Shown here: piece by piece, positions 23,336 through 36,155 of the stretch
Position numbering within the stretch: position 1 is the first letter of the stretch
How the letters are laid out: each line of letters starts with the position of its first letter
Assembly: GCA_009809945.1 (NCBI GenBank)
Contig: WTPW01001563.1
Location: forward strand, 8,129-72,128
Direction: 5' to 3'
Source: Gigaspora margarita
Lineage: Eukaryota > Glomeromycota > Glomeromycetes > Diversisporales > Gigasporaceae
Length of the DNA: 64,000 bases
Notes under the pieces: model-generated
Told to the model about the DNA's origin: nothing
Databases searched by the model: none
What the model saw: only the letters and a program-made list of their open reading frames with translations
Translations under genes and position numbers: made by a program

Positions 23336-23876
23336 TAAAAGCAGGATTGTTAAAGCGTAAAAATAATAAATAAAAAAAAATAAAATTTTATAATAAATTG
23401 CAAAACTTTGCGAAAACCTGTAAAATATTTAAAAATTTGCAAAAAGCATGATTATGTGAATATAATATTATTAATTGATATCATATCAATTAATATTAAT
23501 ATCAGATATATATCGATTACTATTACTATCAATAGAAATCGGCAGGGGTGATGGATATTAATATATATCTTATCAGTTAGTAATCAATATATATCTATAT
23601 ATAAAATTTGCTGATATAGGATTTTTCTTAAGTTGTATTTTTAGGTAATAAGCTTTAGTTATGGCTCTCAGGAGCTCACCTTTGAGGAATAATATTGTGA
23701 TTAATTTTTTTTTTTAGTTAGAATCCTTTAAATGTATAGAATTTTATAATTTGCTTGAAGAACCTCGCATTTTGAGAAAGAGAGAAGTATAATATAGTAA
23801 TATTTTTAGTTTTCATATTGTGATAATTATATATACATAATTTACTATATCGATCATGTTATAATCATCGAACTCT
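23336..23876. other. AT-rich intergenic DNA
   Basis: ATATCGATTA and TAATATCAGATATATATCG words recur in both orientations (about 23465-23600), as they do near 26105-26220 and 28305-28400. No gene. Confidence 0.5.
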
Positions 23877-23892
23877 TCACTTTACGACTATT

Positions 23893-24454
23893 TTTTTTAA
23901 CGTTTAACAACCAAGACCATTTGGCATATCATTTTATTAATTAAATGATGTTATTTTTATACATTATATCATACAAATAAGATTAACAATTACATATAAG
24001 AAAATCCTGACTCAGACTACTTTATCTGTGGCCTAAAGTTGGCTATAGTAGGACAAAAGTCCTCATAGTCTTATTGTTTCAGATTTTACCTCCGGACTTA
24101 CTGTTCCACCAAACCGTATATGGCCTAGCCTCTCAGTAAACACCACCAGGAGTTCATGACTTGATTGTCACTATGTCTCGTGATTTCAGTTAAACAAATC
24201 GTAGTTCCAAACTAACAAGTTCAAACCCTGAGGGTTTTTGGACACCAAGTTTAAGCCTCCACGGCTCTGCTGTTCATATTAGGTCCATCCTACATTGACG
24301 TCCTGGGTCCCTGGTACTATGGTATTTTAGTTCCCTAATACGTCGAGCTAAGCCTCTTCATAGAAATTAATGTTCGCCGCCAACAAGATTCGAACCAGCG
24401 ACCTTCCGATTTGCGACCTTGAAGCATAACCGCTATGCTATCAAACACGAGGTC
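23893..24454 (-). mobile_element. tRNA-derived SINE with 16-bp target-site duplication
   Basis: TCACTTTACGACTATT stands at 23877-23892 and again at 24455-24470, enclosing a 562-bp insertion. On the minus strand the insertion begins with a tRNA-like head: A-box-like TAGCATAGCGG (about 24440-24430) and a perfect B box GGTTCGAATC (24396-24387). It ends with a short A-run, seen as T on the plus strand, at the far duplication. The body (TCCACGGCTCTGCTG, TGGTACTATGGTATTTTAG) is richer in G+C than its surroundings. This is the classic layout of a retroposed SINE moved by a LINE. Confidence 0.88.
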
Positions 24455-24470
24455 TCACTTTACGACTATT

Positions 24471-25089
24471 ATTATTTTATTTTATTTTATTTTCTTTTAG
24501 CAGTTATTTAATATTTATTTATTTATTTGTATATTTATTTATTTATTCTTTATTTGTATCACTACTTCATAAAACTGTTTACTTCATTGAGATACATATT
24601 ATTATTATATATCATTTGTTATACATAAGATTATTATGAATAGAATTGTTATATTAGTGTATCGAATCTCTTGTAAATAGTTTCAAGATAGTATAAAATT
24701 ATAAGTATAAAAAGAATCTCTTTTGTACTAAGAAAACATTATAATCCACTGTGATGTCTTAACTTCTATTTAATAAAAAAGCCTTTTCATCTTGAATTTC
24801 TTCTAACAAAAACTTATTTATAAACCCAATCGAACATTTCGATTACATTATGATCATTGGAAATCTCTGCTATAATTTTTAAACTCCTAGAAAATTAATA
24901 ATACAAATTTTTGTATTATATTTATTTTTTAAAAAATATCTAAAAAATTTGTATTACATCTGATTTCACATTATATTGTAGCTTATAATAAAAATTATAG
25001 TAGTATTGAGCACCAGTTATGTGATTTAACAATGCTGATTATTAATATAAATAAAAAAATTTTAAATTACTTTTTTTAATTAATTTATA
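24471..25089. other. AT-rich intergenic DNA
   Basis: (TTTTA)n and (TTTAT)n stretches lie at about 24475-24560. A fragment of the palindrome family of 9501-9595 lies near 24845-24905. No gene. Confidence 0.5.
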
Positions 25090-26082
25090 TGAGCTAGTGC
25101 AGAAAAATTTGTATCTCAAAAAATTTCATAATTTTGACACTAAGGCAAATTTTTATTTTTTTGATTAATTATTAAAAATTTTTTAGTATCAAATAAAATA
25201 GGTTTTAATCTAACTTATTATAATATTTTTATTGTTTTAATATTGTTTTATTTTAATAATTAAGTATGTACAATTCACTAGGACTCCAAATATATATAGA
25301 TAGGTTAGGTTAATTATAAAATTACTAAAAATAAAAAGATCTACAAAAAAAACAAAGATCTGCATAAAAACCCCAAAAATAAGCAATCTAATACCTGACC
25401 TATCTATGTATATTTTGGGGTCCTAATTCACTATATTTGAAAAAAAAACAAAAAATTTTTTTAAAAAAAAGATATTTTAAATAATTTTGCAACCAATATG
25501 CATTTTTATGAGCTTGTACTATGCAAGTGCATTAATGTGCATATGATAAAGATATGATTAAAATTTGAGCAAAATTGAATCACTGGTTGTAAAGAAATTA
25601 AGCTTTAAAGTAAGGTAATTTAATTTTTTTTTTACTATATACACGTATATATAAATTACTATAGTAAATTATATAGTAAATATTTTTATTTTTTTATTTT
25701 ATCAATAAAATAATCAAAATAATTTTATTTTATTAATTTAGTAACCTAATAAGAGCAATGACAGATATTATCTAATATTTTAGGGGATGGAGATTAGACA
25801 AAATCTTAGATTATACAATTTAGAATACTAGCCAATCAAAATCAAGAATTATTTAACTATAATTATAACAAAATATGGAACAAATATATTTTTTTGTATA
25901 CCAAAATTGAGCATTTTAATTGGTTTTAGGTGGGGTGGATGGGTCTGGTCTCATAGTAAATGGATATTAGGTAATATATATCATGTTCCTAAGTATATTA
26001 AATTAAAAAAATTAAAAATTAATTTGTACAAAAAATATTTTAATCAGAGCTATTTGAGGTACAAATCTTTTGTACTGGCCCA
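25090..26082. mobile_element. Family R element, copy 1 (TGGGCC/TGAGC ends)
   Basis: The left end TGAGCTAGTGCAGAAAAATT and the right end AATCTTTTGTACTGGCCCA match the copy at 43056-44334. TA precedes the left end; TT follows the right. It carries an hAT-like insertion (25280-25424), proven by the empty site in the other copy. A second insertion at about 25752-25996 (ATATTATCTAATATTTTAGG ... AATGGATATTAGGTAATA) is also absent from the other copy. The 76-codon frame at 25907 is not credible. Confidence 0.7.
25280..25424. mobile_element. hAT-like MITE, 145 bp, AGGACTCC ends
   Basis: The termini AGGACTCCAAATATATATAG and CTATGTATATTTTGGGGTCCT are inverted. AATTCACT stands at 25272-25279 and 25425-25432. 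The related element at 43.2 kb reads straight through (TACAATTCACTATATTTG), which is the unoccupied site. Confidence 0.92.
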
Positions 26083-26279
26083 TTATCACCAAAATTTGTA
26101 CAGGGATTACTATCAATTTTTATCGGTTATTGGCTAGTAATCGATTAAAATCCCTCTGACAAGGACTATCGATTAAGTTAGTAATCAATAATAATCAGTA
26201 ATAATTGATAGTAATCAGATTAAAATCACAAATAATAATTCAATCAATACTATTATACTTTATACTTATTTTTAAACAT

Positions 26280-27890
26280 TTTATAGATTTTCGTATATTT
26301 TCGCAAAGTTTCATATTTTAATATAAAATTTTATATTTTTTTATTTACTATTATTATTATATAATATATTTTAAATTAAATATATTTTATTTATTATATA
26401 TTATTATACATTCTTTACAACAAAAAAAAATAAAACTGAAACTGAAAAAAAAACAAAAACAAAAAATAATAATATTTTAAACTACTTTCACACTTTATTG
26501 CATAATACTAGCTCTATATACTTATTTTCCTCACACTGCAGTTAGCTATTATTTCTCTTCTTTGTTTTAACTATTATATTCGCTTATATTCACTACTTTC
26601 TAAAAATAGTAGAGAAGTAAAAAAATAAAAAAAACAAAAACAAAAAAATAGTAATATTGTAAACTACTTTTGCTCTTCGTCGCATAATATTAGCTCTACA
26701 AACTTATATTCGCTTATATTTGCTATGTTCTAAAAATAGTAGAGAAGTAAAAAAATAACAAAAAAAAATGAAAACAAAAAATAGTAATAATTTAAACTAC
26801 TTTTGCACTTTGTTATATAATACTAGCTCTACACACTTATTTTTCTTGCCCTCAGTTAGCTATTATTTCTCTTCGCTCATATTCGTTACTTTCTAAAAAT
26901 AGTAGAGAAGTAAAAAAAAAAACTATTTCTCAGAAGCATAGGAGTTTTTGAAATTGTCAGAAAATCTAGTAGATTCTTGCAAAATAGTGAAGAAGTTAGA
27001 GTTGGTGTTCTTGTAAAGTATCAAAAAATTAGATTGTTTCTTGCAAAGTTCTGAAGAAAGTCAGAAATAAATAAAATAAAATAAAAGTAAAAAAAATAAA
27101 TAAAAAAAATAACTAAAAAACAAAATATGTAAACAAACTTAATAAAAAAAAAATAACAGAAGCCCCAAATCTTTATTTTTCTAAAGTAAAAGTTTAAATT
27201 CAGAAATTGTCGAAACCTTGTTATATTTTGTAAAGTGCTAGATTAATTTGCAAATACTTGCAAATACTTGTGCCTAACTAAATTATTTCTCTAAAGAAGC
27301 GTATTCTCGCAAAGTACTGGAATAAAATAAATTAATAAAAAAAATTTAAAAAAAATCAAAAAAACAAAAACAAAAAGTATCAAACAAGAAAATAAATAAG
27401 CAAAATTTGCAAAAACTTGCACCTAACTAAATCATTTCTCTAAAAAAGTGTTTTTGAAGATTTAGAAGAGTTCTTGCAAAGTATCAGAAGTTTAAATTAG
27501 CTTGTGAAGTCATATTGTGTACTTGCATAGTGCCAAAAAGTTGTTGGTTTCTTGCAAAGAGCTAGTGTTCTTGTAAAGTACCAAATAAAATGAAAAAAAA
27601 TTAAAAATAAAAAAAATAAAAAAACAAAACAAAAACAAAAAAAAAACAAAACAAAAACAAAAAAAAACAAAATGAAACAAAAAAAAAACAATGTAAAAGA
27701 TCTAATTTATAAACAAAAGATCTAATATAATTGTGTAATACAAAATTTTATTTATACATCATACAAAATTTTGAAACAATTCGCAAATATAGTCCAATGG
27801 CACTGGTATAACCCAGGTTACAGATCGCTTGGTTTTACAGTTCTAAAATATTTTTGAAATATTTCGAATTATTTCGAAACTACTACTATA
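26280..27890. repeat. Dispersed repeat family K, copy 2
   Basis: The same block order as at 4200-6110: (AAATTATTATATA)n, CTACTTTTGCACTTTG, TTTCTCAGAAGCATAGGAG, TTCTTGCAAAGT, then the GATCTAAT and CCCAGGTTACAGATC end. A sub-block (TAGCTCTACACACTTATTTT ... CTAAAAATAGTAGAGAAGTA) is present three times in tandem at about 26505-26910. Confidence 0.65.
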
Positions 27891-27989
27891 ATTTAAAAAA
27901 TAAAAAACAAAATATGATGAGTAGTACTTCGTACTATAATAAATATGATAACTATAGATTAGCAGATGTATAACAATTTATATTTTAAT

Positions 27990-28276
27990 AGGACCCGAAC
28001 ATCTCTCATATAGATCATAACTGGATTTTGGCCAATTCTTACTGAAAATAACAAAATCTATTTACTTTAATAACTTCTAATCCATTAATCAGAATTGAAT
28101 AAACTTTTTTTTATTAAATGCGCCTCACTAAGAACTTCATTTTAAAAAAAAGTTCATTCAAATTGAACTACTAAATGCCAAGATAATTGCCAAAAACTGT
28201 TTTTTGCTTTTCAAATTTTAGGTGTTTTTGCTAAAAAAATTCAAGTATGACCTCTATACTAGATGTCTGGGGTTCT
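27990..28276. mobile_element. hAT-like MITE, 287 bp
   Basis: The ends AGGACCCGAACATCTCTCAT and ACTAGATGTCTGGGGTTCT are inverted. ATTTTAAT flanks both sides (27982-27989 and 28277-28284). There is no coding content. Confidence 0.88.
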
Positions 28277-29168
<892 letters not shown>

Positions 29169-29169
29169 T

Positions 29170-29650
29170 GATTAACCACTAGCACCAATTACAAATTTTG
29201 CCACCTGTACCTGTAACAGCAACACCAATGGCAAAACATCATTTTCTTAATGCCAATATTAACAAACCAACAAAATTTTGCCTTCAGTAGTTCCAGCACC
29301 AACCCAGACATCAACAATAAAATTCATCCCAAGCAATGGCAACATTAGTAGTGATACTGGTGTGAAATCCAAGAGCTGCACCAGCGGTGAAAAATTACCA
29401 CAAGCAATGTCACACCAATGACGAAACTTCACTACCAGGAATGATGACAACGACAGCAAAAAGTTTACCATAGCCAACGATGAAATCCACCACCAACAAC
29501 AGTAATATCTAATGGCAAAATCCAAGAGTGTTATCAATGATACAAAGCCACCTGAAAAGCTACGTGAATGACAATTTACCACCTGCGAAGAGTCAACCAA
29601 ATTGTAGCAAACACAAACTGCTCAAACAACACTTACCTGAAAAGAGAATA
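29170..29650. repeat. T-poor degenerate repeat region
   Basis: The plus strand is rich in A and C and made of loosely repeating CACCA, AATGGCAAAA and CAAGAGTG words. The 113-codon minus frame (29259-29600) is low-complexity and lacks relatives that I recognise. It is comparable in style to 31340-31700 and 55265-56130. Confidence 0.5.
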
Positions 29651-30173
29651 AAGAAAAAAAAGATAAGTGATTATCGATGATCAGTTCAGTATATCTAAAA
29701 TTATAAATAAAATTAAATTAACGTTAAATAAAAAAAAATAAATAAATTAAACTAAAAAAAGTTAAAAAAATTTGACTTAGGTTAAATCCATATACTAATT
29801 TTTTTTTTATTTAACGCTAATTTTATTTATTTATTTATCTATATAATTCACTAGATAATAGCTAGTAAATTATATAGATAAATAAATATTTTGCGAATAA
29901 CAAACATCTTAAATCTTAGATTAATAAATGTTTTTTATGCCATTAAGTTCTATAAGTAAATGAACTCGAATAACTTATTTCAGACCTAGATTATAAAATG
30001 TTTTTATATTAATAAACGTTGTAAAATATATAAATTAAATAATAATATTTATAACTCGAATAGCTTATTTAAATACATAATGCCAATAAATATTATTAAA
30101 ATTTATAAGCCTCTATATCGATTACAAATGACTCGGGCTGTTCCCCAAATGACCTGAGTTATTTGGTCACGAG

Positions 30174-30751
30174 AGGACCCCGAACAATCTATGTAATGTC
30201 ATATTTGAAAAATCGCTAACGGAGGGCCATTTTTTTAAAAAGGTTATATTTGAAAAGTAAGTATTGGGTAAAAAGGTTATATTTAAAAATGGGTAATGGG
30301 CAAAATGAGTATATTTGAAAGAATGGTAACAGGGTAATTTTTTCAAATGTTAGATTTAAAAAGCGGTAATAGAAATGGTGAGCGTTAGCTTTTTTTAGAG
30401 AGTGTCGGTTCTGTTTTTTTTNNNNNNNNNNNNNNNNNNNNNNNNNNNNNNNNNNNNNNNNNNNNNNNNNNNNNNNNNNNNNNNNNNNNNNNNNNNNNNN
30501 NNNNNNNNNNNNNNNNNNNNNNNNNNNNNNNNNNNNNNNNNNNNNNNNNNNNNNNNNNNNNNNNNNNNNNNNNNNNNNNNNNNNNNNNAAAAATTTTTTT
30601 AAAAGCTTACATTTCGAAAATTGGGAACCAATACCAAAGTTGGTACCTGATATTTGAAATGTAGCTAATATATACCAAAGTAGAACCGCTAACAGAAAAA
30701 ATTTTTACTATGATCCTCAAATATAACCTCTCATAGATTATTCGGGGTCCT
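30174..30751. mobile_element. hAT-like element interrupted by a gap
   Basis: The ends AGGACCCCGAACAATCTATG and CATAGATTATTCGGGGTCCT are inverted. GTCACGAG (30166-30173) and GTCACAAG (30752-30759) form an 8-bp duplication with one change. The interior repeats GGTTATATTTGAAAA and GGTAATGGG words. A gap of 167 N (30422-30588) lies inside. Confidence 0.85.
30422..30588. other. Assembly gap (167 N)
   Basis: No sequence information. It is bordered by a T-run on the left and by an A-run then T-run on the right, a likely homopolymer or palindrome break. Confidence 0.95.
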
Positions 30752-30920
30752 GTCACAAGTCATTTTCAAATGATCCAGAATTTAATAACCATAATGATCG
30801 GTCATTCTGAGGTCATTTCAGATTATTTGCAAAATAGGCAAATAACCAGATCGGCTTATTTATTTTTATTTTTATAATATTTATTTTTTATTTTTTTTTT
30901 ATTTTATTTTTTTTTTTATT

Positions 30921-31970
30921 AGCTACTCTTTCTATACCAAATTTCTATTAGTATTTGGTTTAGAATAGAGGTTGGAACCGGATATATTAACCCAGTTTCA
31001 AACCTGGGTCAACCCGAATTGTTAATAAATCTGGGTCTAATTTGAAGAATATTCGACCCGGGTACATGAATACACTCGGATGTATGAATACAACTAGTTA
31101 AATATAGGATGACCAGTACTCAAATATCGAATAAGTGAATTTACACCTACGTTTTGTACTTTTTTTTTTTGTTTTAAAATCACTTTTACTAAACACACCT
31201 ATGGTGATTTGCACCTATAGTGGATTTACATCTATATATTATTATCATGATATGATTCGGGTAAGATAATTTTAATATAATTTTTATTGTATATATTTCA
31301 TTTTTAATAACAATCTATAATCTAACCATAACTATCCAATTATAACGAACCTACCGGAATGATGCAACAATGATGAACCCATCGGAACAACACAACAAAC
31401 GACGAACCCACTGAAACAACACAACAAACAGTGACCCGCCGGAATGACACAACAAACTACGAAACCACGAGCTGAGAAAGAAAGCAACCACCTCAAAGAC
31501 GTTTAAAAAAAGCCAACACGAAGAACTTCTGTCACTTTCTATAAATCAGAAAAAAGTATTCGTTAACTAAATGTGTTTGTAAACAAAAAGGTTAGTAAAA
31601 TGTGTTCACAAACAAGAAAGCAAGAATGACAAAAGTAATAGAAGTCACCTCGAAGTAAAGAGCCGCGGCACAAAATGAAAAGCAAACACAAAATAAAAAA
31701 AAAACTGATTATTATTCCTGATTACTGTTTATAAAATTTACATGTATTTTGCAATGATATTAATCGAATTGTATAATAAACCCTGTTTTAGTTTTAAATT
31801 CGGGTTTATGGATAACCGGTTGTGTACCAAATCCGGGTTCAATCCGGGTTGATTTTTTCAAATATAATACAACCGGTTTTTAAAAATAAAACCAGTTCTA
31901 AACTCTAGTTTAGAAAGAGAAATTTTGTATTTCGGACTTTCTCTATACCAAACAAAATCTCTTGGGATGG
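30921..31970. mobile_element. Candidate ~1-kb inverted-repeat element with T-poor core
   Basis: The left block CTTTCTATACCAAATTTCTA...GGTTTAGAATAGAGGTTGGA has a counterpart at the right (CCAGTTCTAAACTCTAGTTT...CTTTCTCTATACCAAAC). Near both ends GGTT/AACC-rich motifs (AACCGGATAT, AACCGGTTTT) occur. The middle (31340-31480) is a ~29-bp tandem unit, GACGAACCCACTGAAACAAC plus ACAACAAAC, about four copies. The exact ends and duplication were not resolved. Confidence 0.5.
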
Positions 31971-32034
31971 CCTATTTGGATTAGAGAGAGGCAACTGTAT
32001 ATATATATATATTTTTTTAATATTAAGGTAACCA

Positions 32035-32365
32035 CTTAGGTACTCTAGCACTTTATTGGTACAAGCGGATTGGCCTGGTCAGCATGACCATGCCACATAT
32101 TACATTTGTATAACAAGAGTACAACTAGCCACATGTACAACTTTTGGTTGTCTAATTTAAATAGCCCGCCCGAAGGTTCTACACTAGATACCATACCTGC
32201 AACCCAACTAGAGGATTGCATATTTAAACTCTCTGGCTTCTACCCATGTTCTATGTACCTTCCAATATATCCTTTCACAAGTAATTTGCTATTAAAGCAC
32301 TCTGAGGCTTTAGCCAAACACCTATTAGAGGGCATTTGCTACTGTGGTAAACTTCTGGCCCATAT
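32035..32365. repeat. Dispersed repeat family L, copy 2
   Basis: It matches 17535-17760 (AGAGTACAACTAGCCAC, CTCTGGCTTCTACCCATGTT, TTTAGCCAAACACCTATTAG). The 93-codon frame starting at 32106 runs through it but has no counterpart open in the other copy, so it is treated as chance. Confidence 0.55.
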
Positions 32366-32911
32366 ATATTCTGGATTTGTTATATAATTAAGTTTATAAA
32401 GTAAAATTGGGCTTTAGGTTTACAAACTCTTTTAACTAGTCAGCAATTTGAAAAATAAGATGCATAATTTTTGCTTGTTTTAATTGGTTAATAAACCAAA
32501 GGTATATAAGTTATATATCTCTAGCTAGAAATATCTAAAAGAACCCTTTATTTTTGAGTTATATTGTAAATTTATTATATTTTTGGTATTTTTTTAATAT
32601 TTTTTTAAATATTACCTCAGTTTTAATTTTTATTTTTGGTATTTAGTTTTATCTTTTATTTTGGATTTATGTTATCTTTTTGTAAATATATATTCTTATT
32701 ATTATATATATTAAATCAAGTAATATAGTTTTTTGCTAAAAAGTTACTATATTATACTATTAAACTTATTAAAAACTTAAAGTATAATTGAAGTTTAAAG
32801 TTTTGTTTAAAACTTTTATTATAAATTTTTTTTTACTAAAATTGCAATAATAAAAGTTGTTATTTTTTATAAATTACAATATTATTTTAAAACATATTAT
32901 TTAAAAGGATG
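32366..32911. other. AT-rich intergenic DNA
   Basis: Nothing recognised. Confidence 0.5.
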
Positions 32912-33128
32912 AGTCTATTTGTAACAGCCTGTTACACGCTTATTTGTAACAGCCTTTATTTATAACTCAATTTTACTAAGATAACCCCTATTGCACTTCT
33001 AACAAAAAATGATCCTCTTACAATTCTGTATTAATTTTGATTCTAATTTTAACTTAATTCTACTTTAATATTAATGTGGCCTTATGGGCTGTTACAAATA
33101 AGTGTGTAACAGGCTGTCACAAATAAGG
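32912..33128. mobile_element. ~217-bp inverted-repeat element (TTTGTAACAGCC)
   Basis: The left CTATTTGTAACAGCCTGTTAC then GCTTATTTGTAACAGCC is mirrored by GGGCTGTTACAAATAAGTG and TAACAGGCTGTCACAAATAAG. The terminal repeats are about 45 bp long. The duplication is unclear. Confidence 0.65.
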
Positions 33129-33647
33129 TTTTCCATTTTAAAAATTATAATTCTAAAACTAAAATTAAATAAAATTGTATAAAATTTTTTAAAAAATTAT
33201 TTATTTATAAATTATAAATATATAACTTTTAATTTTTTTTTTTATAATATAAAAACTAATTTTGTAAAACTAATTTTGTAAATATAATTTTATTTATTTT
33301 AATATTTTAAAAAAGATCAAAACTAAAAAAAAAAATAAAATACAAAAATACTAACAAATTTATCTGTATTGCTCTACAAATTAAAAGATAAATTTAAATA
33401 ATACTCCAAATTTGACAGACTACATAATTTTTAATTAATTTAATTAAAAATACATGCATTATAAAGTAAAATTTATGCAATACTATACTATAATAAACCT
33501 AAACACTATCACTATTCAAACTGTTCTAAAACCCAATTCCTGTTGAATAAAATTTAAAATCTCTTATTTTAATTACATCAACCTAAAAACTAAATAAATT
33601 ATTAGCTACTAACCCTAATAAAATTTAAAATGGGTCTCATCTTAAAC

Positions 33648-33650
<3 letters not shown>

Positions 33651-33678
<28 letters not shown>
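33651..33678. repeat. Homopolymer run of 28 A
   Basis: An uninterrupted A-run about 240 bp downstream of the NIPSNAP gene's stop codon. It may be a retroposon tail or simple slippage. Confidence 0.8.
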
Positions 33679-33681
<3 letters not shown>

Positions 33682-33916
33682 AAAGTGATCGAATATTTTT
33701 GCTTATGTACTTTGCATACATAGGTTTATAAATTACTACTGCATTCAAATAAAATAATCAATACGATAATATTAAGATTTCAATACACAATCTTAAAAAA
33801 TATTAATTTATATAAGTTTTGTGTTACGTATATAAATAAAATCAAAACGTTGATACATGTTTTGATTGTATAAAACAGACATCACAAAGTCTTTCAATTA
33901 TTAAACCAATGTTATG

Positions 33917-35531
33917 TCATCGAAGTGGACTAAAGTCGAGAGGTTTCAAAATGTTTGTTTCCATTGTGCGAACTAATCGAACTATTATTTATAGATAAAA
34001 TGGTTAGAAACAAGTTACAAATATAAATTGATAACAATTACTTACCAGTTTTATAAACAGTTTCGGCCCATCCATCCACCTGCCATGCTTGTTCACGTGT
34101 AATTTTACGTTTTTCCAGGTCGCTATATCCAGAGTAAATTACTAAAAAATCTAATTCTTATAATTTGTAAATTAGAGATAAAGATTGGACTTACGGATAT
34201 TGCCACATGTGATGCACATAATTGAGAGCACCTAACTGAGAAAACCAGGCTCCAACTGGCTCACAAAATTGTCTACGACACTCTAATCCACGATTCCTAA
34301 AATAAATATAGTGGATAAGATTATTAATAAATATCATATGCTAAAATTTGATTACATATATACCAATAAGATTCCCATTCCAGTAAATGTCCAGGCTGTA
34401 TCAATAAGGTGGCATAAGTATAGTATAAATATAGGATTCAGAACAAATGAAATGTAATGCACCGTACCTTTAGCTCATAGGTTCTTAGCTCATAAATCCC
34501 ACCGTAAACATTTGGGGGGCTAGTTTGCCAAAAAGCAAATTCAAGGCAAATTTGATTGGTACGTTGAAGAATCATTGGTCTTATTTCTTTGAGGAATCTT
34601 TGATAATGCTGTAAACATCAAATTGGATTACTACACTGAATATATATATGTATAAATTATCTATAGAAAAATATTTAATCGCTTACGGTATCCTTTTTGA
34701 TCCGATTCTGCGTATCATGATAACCTGAATATCCTTTATATTCCCAGATATGAACTAAAGAAAATGCGTTGTTTTATTGTGAAATTGACATGAGTACGTA
34801 AGAGAATGCAAAAATAACTTACAAAATGTGTCTAGATCACCAATTTCAGTCTGCCAACTACCGCATAGATGAACAAAATTTTCCTGATTATTGGCGATGC
34901 GTGGATAATGTTCAGAACTCAATTCGGGATAAATAACCATAAATTAGTTATGTATAAATATAAAAGAGAAGGAGATAATACCAAATTCATCTAATTTACT
35001 TACACAAGTTTTATATAATCTTCGAGATATTCTGGTTTTATCCTGTGTTCTAAATTAAATTTAAATGAATGTAAGCAATGCTGAAGAATTATTTAATTAA
35101 AGTTAATGATAGTTATAACGTAAGTATCAGGTTCTAACTTTGCAACTCGTGAACATATTTCCCACGTGCAAGTAACTTAGAATGAGTTTGTTTCGCCTCT
35201 TCCTTAGCAGCTGGCGAACCATGAAAAATACTTCGAACAAACGAACTTGCTTTAGATTTCGGGTTGTCAACTTCTCTATTTGTTTGTTCTGCTGAAATGG
35301 TCGAGCTAGAAGTAAAAAAACGAATATTGTTTTTTTTTGACTTCAAGACTGTGTCCTCTTGTCCACGCGCACTATGGACGTTAAGCTTAGAAGTCGAAAA
35401 AATTTATGTGAATACCTTTGTCTTTTAAGGAAATATGACACTCCCAGAGAAGCATTAAAGAGGTTGTTAGGGACGTGCGGCACCAATCCATATAAACGAA
35501 AAACTTGACGAACTACCATTTTAAAATTCAA
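33917..35531 (-). CDS. NIPSNAP family protein, mitochondrial, 10 exons, 302 aa
   Basis: Exons on the minus strand: 35531-35416, 35305-35139, 35049-35004, 34917-34823, 34754-34687, 34608-34468, 34395-34364, 34296-34195, 34122-34046, 33981-33917. All nine introns (64-110 bp) are GT...AG and the total is 909 nt, ending in TGA. Family hallmarks: HGSPAAKEEAKQTHSKLLAR, GKYVHELQ then HRIKPEYLEDYIKLV, VHLCGSWQTEIGDLDTF, KEIRPM, IYELRTYELKPGHLLEWES and the ending ILKPLDFSPLR. These two ferredoxin-like alpha-beta repeats define NIPSNAP proteins, which in animals sit in the mitochondrial matrix and are mitophagy signals; the role in fungi is not established. The first 38 codons (arginine-rich, almost no acids) look like a mitochondrial presequence. 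Met-5 is an alternative start. Donor GTTAGA of intron 2 and the weak acceptor of intron 3 are the least certain joins. Confidence 0.9.
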
Positions 35532-35559
35532 TCTAGAAGTAAAACGATAGATTAATTTA

Positions 35560-36140
35560 TATTATACGCGGTGAGAATATGCATCATGTGATGCATCAAT
35601 TCTATTATATATACCGTAGGCCACTGTATACAGTATCCCCAAAAAATAATATCCCCCATGATTAAGGCCCAGGTATTATTCATCGCCTGTTTCTTGAATA
35701 AGACCCGGAGGCATAATTATGTTAATTTATTACTTTTATCTTTTGCAAGCCAAATTTAATAAGATTTTTTTATTTGAATAATTCGAATCTGTAGAATTCA
35801 AAATAAAAAAAAAGTTTAAATAGGTTTTATTTGATTCTATAAGTTTGTAAAATTCAAAATAAAGAAAGAATTTATCGAATTGGTTGGTGATTTTAAAGAT
35901 ATTTTTTGTTAAAATTAAAAAAAATTCAATATACCAATTATAATAGAAGCTACAATATATTAAAAATTTTTTCTTTAACAAAGATATTTTAACAATTACT
36001 AGTCTAATTTTGCTAAACTTTTTTTATTTGAATTTTATAATTTTATAAAAATCAAATAATAAATGTTATCAAATTTGGCTTGGAAGATATCTTTGTATAA
36101 AATTTGTATTTCATTTTTGTAAATATTTTAAATTATTTAC
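35560..36140. other. Upstream region of the NIPSNAP gene and AT-rich DNA
   Basis: No certain promoter element. From about 35730 the sequence repeats AATTCAAAATAAA and TTTTATTTGA words in both orientations, resembling the interior of the 18.4-21.9 kb element. No gene. Confidence 0.45.
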
Positions 36141-36155
36141 AAACTTATATGGTGC

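Noticed and set aside
24375..24454. tRNA gene candidate on the minus strand
   Set aside because: The B box is perfect, but the T-stem and acceptor stem do not pair, and it is the head of a SINE with its own target duplication.
29259..29600. 113-codon minus-strand frame
   Set aside because: It lies in a T-poor low-complexity repeat; no domain, start context or introns support it.
32106..32387. 93-codon plus-strand gene
   Set aside because: It falls in dispersed repeat L and is not open in the other copy at 17.5 kb.
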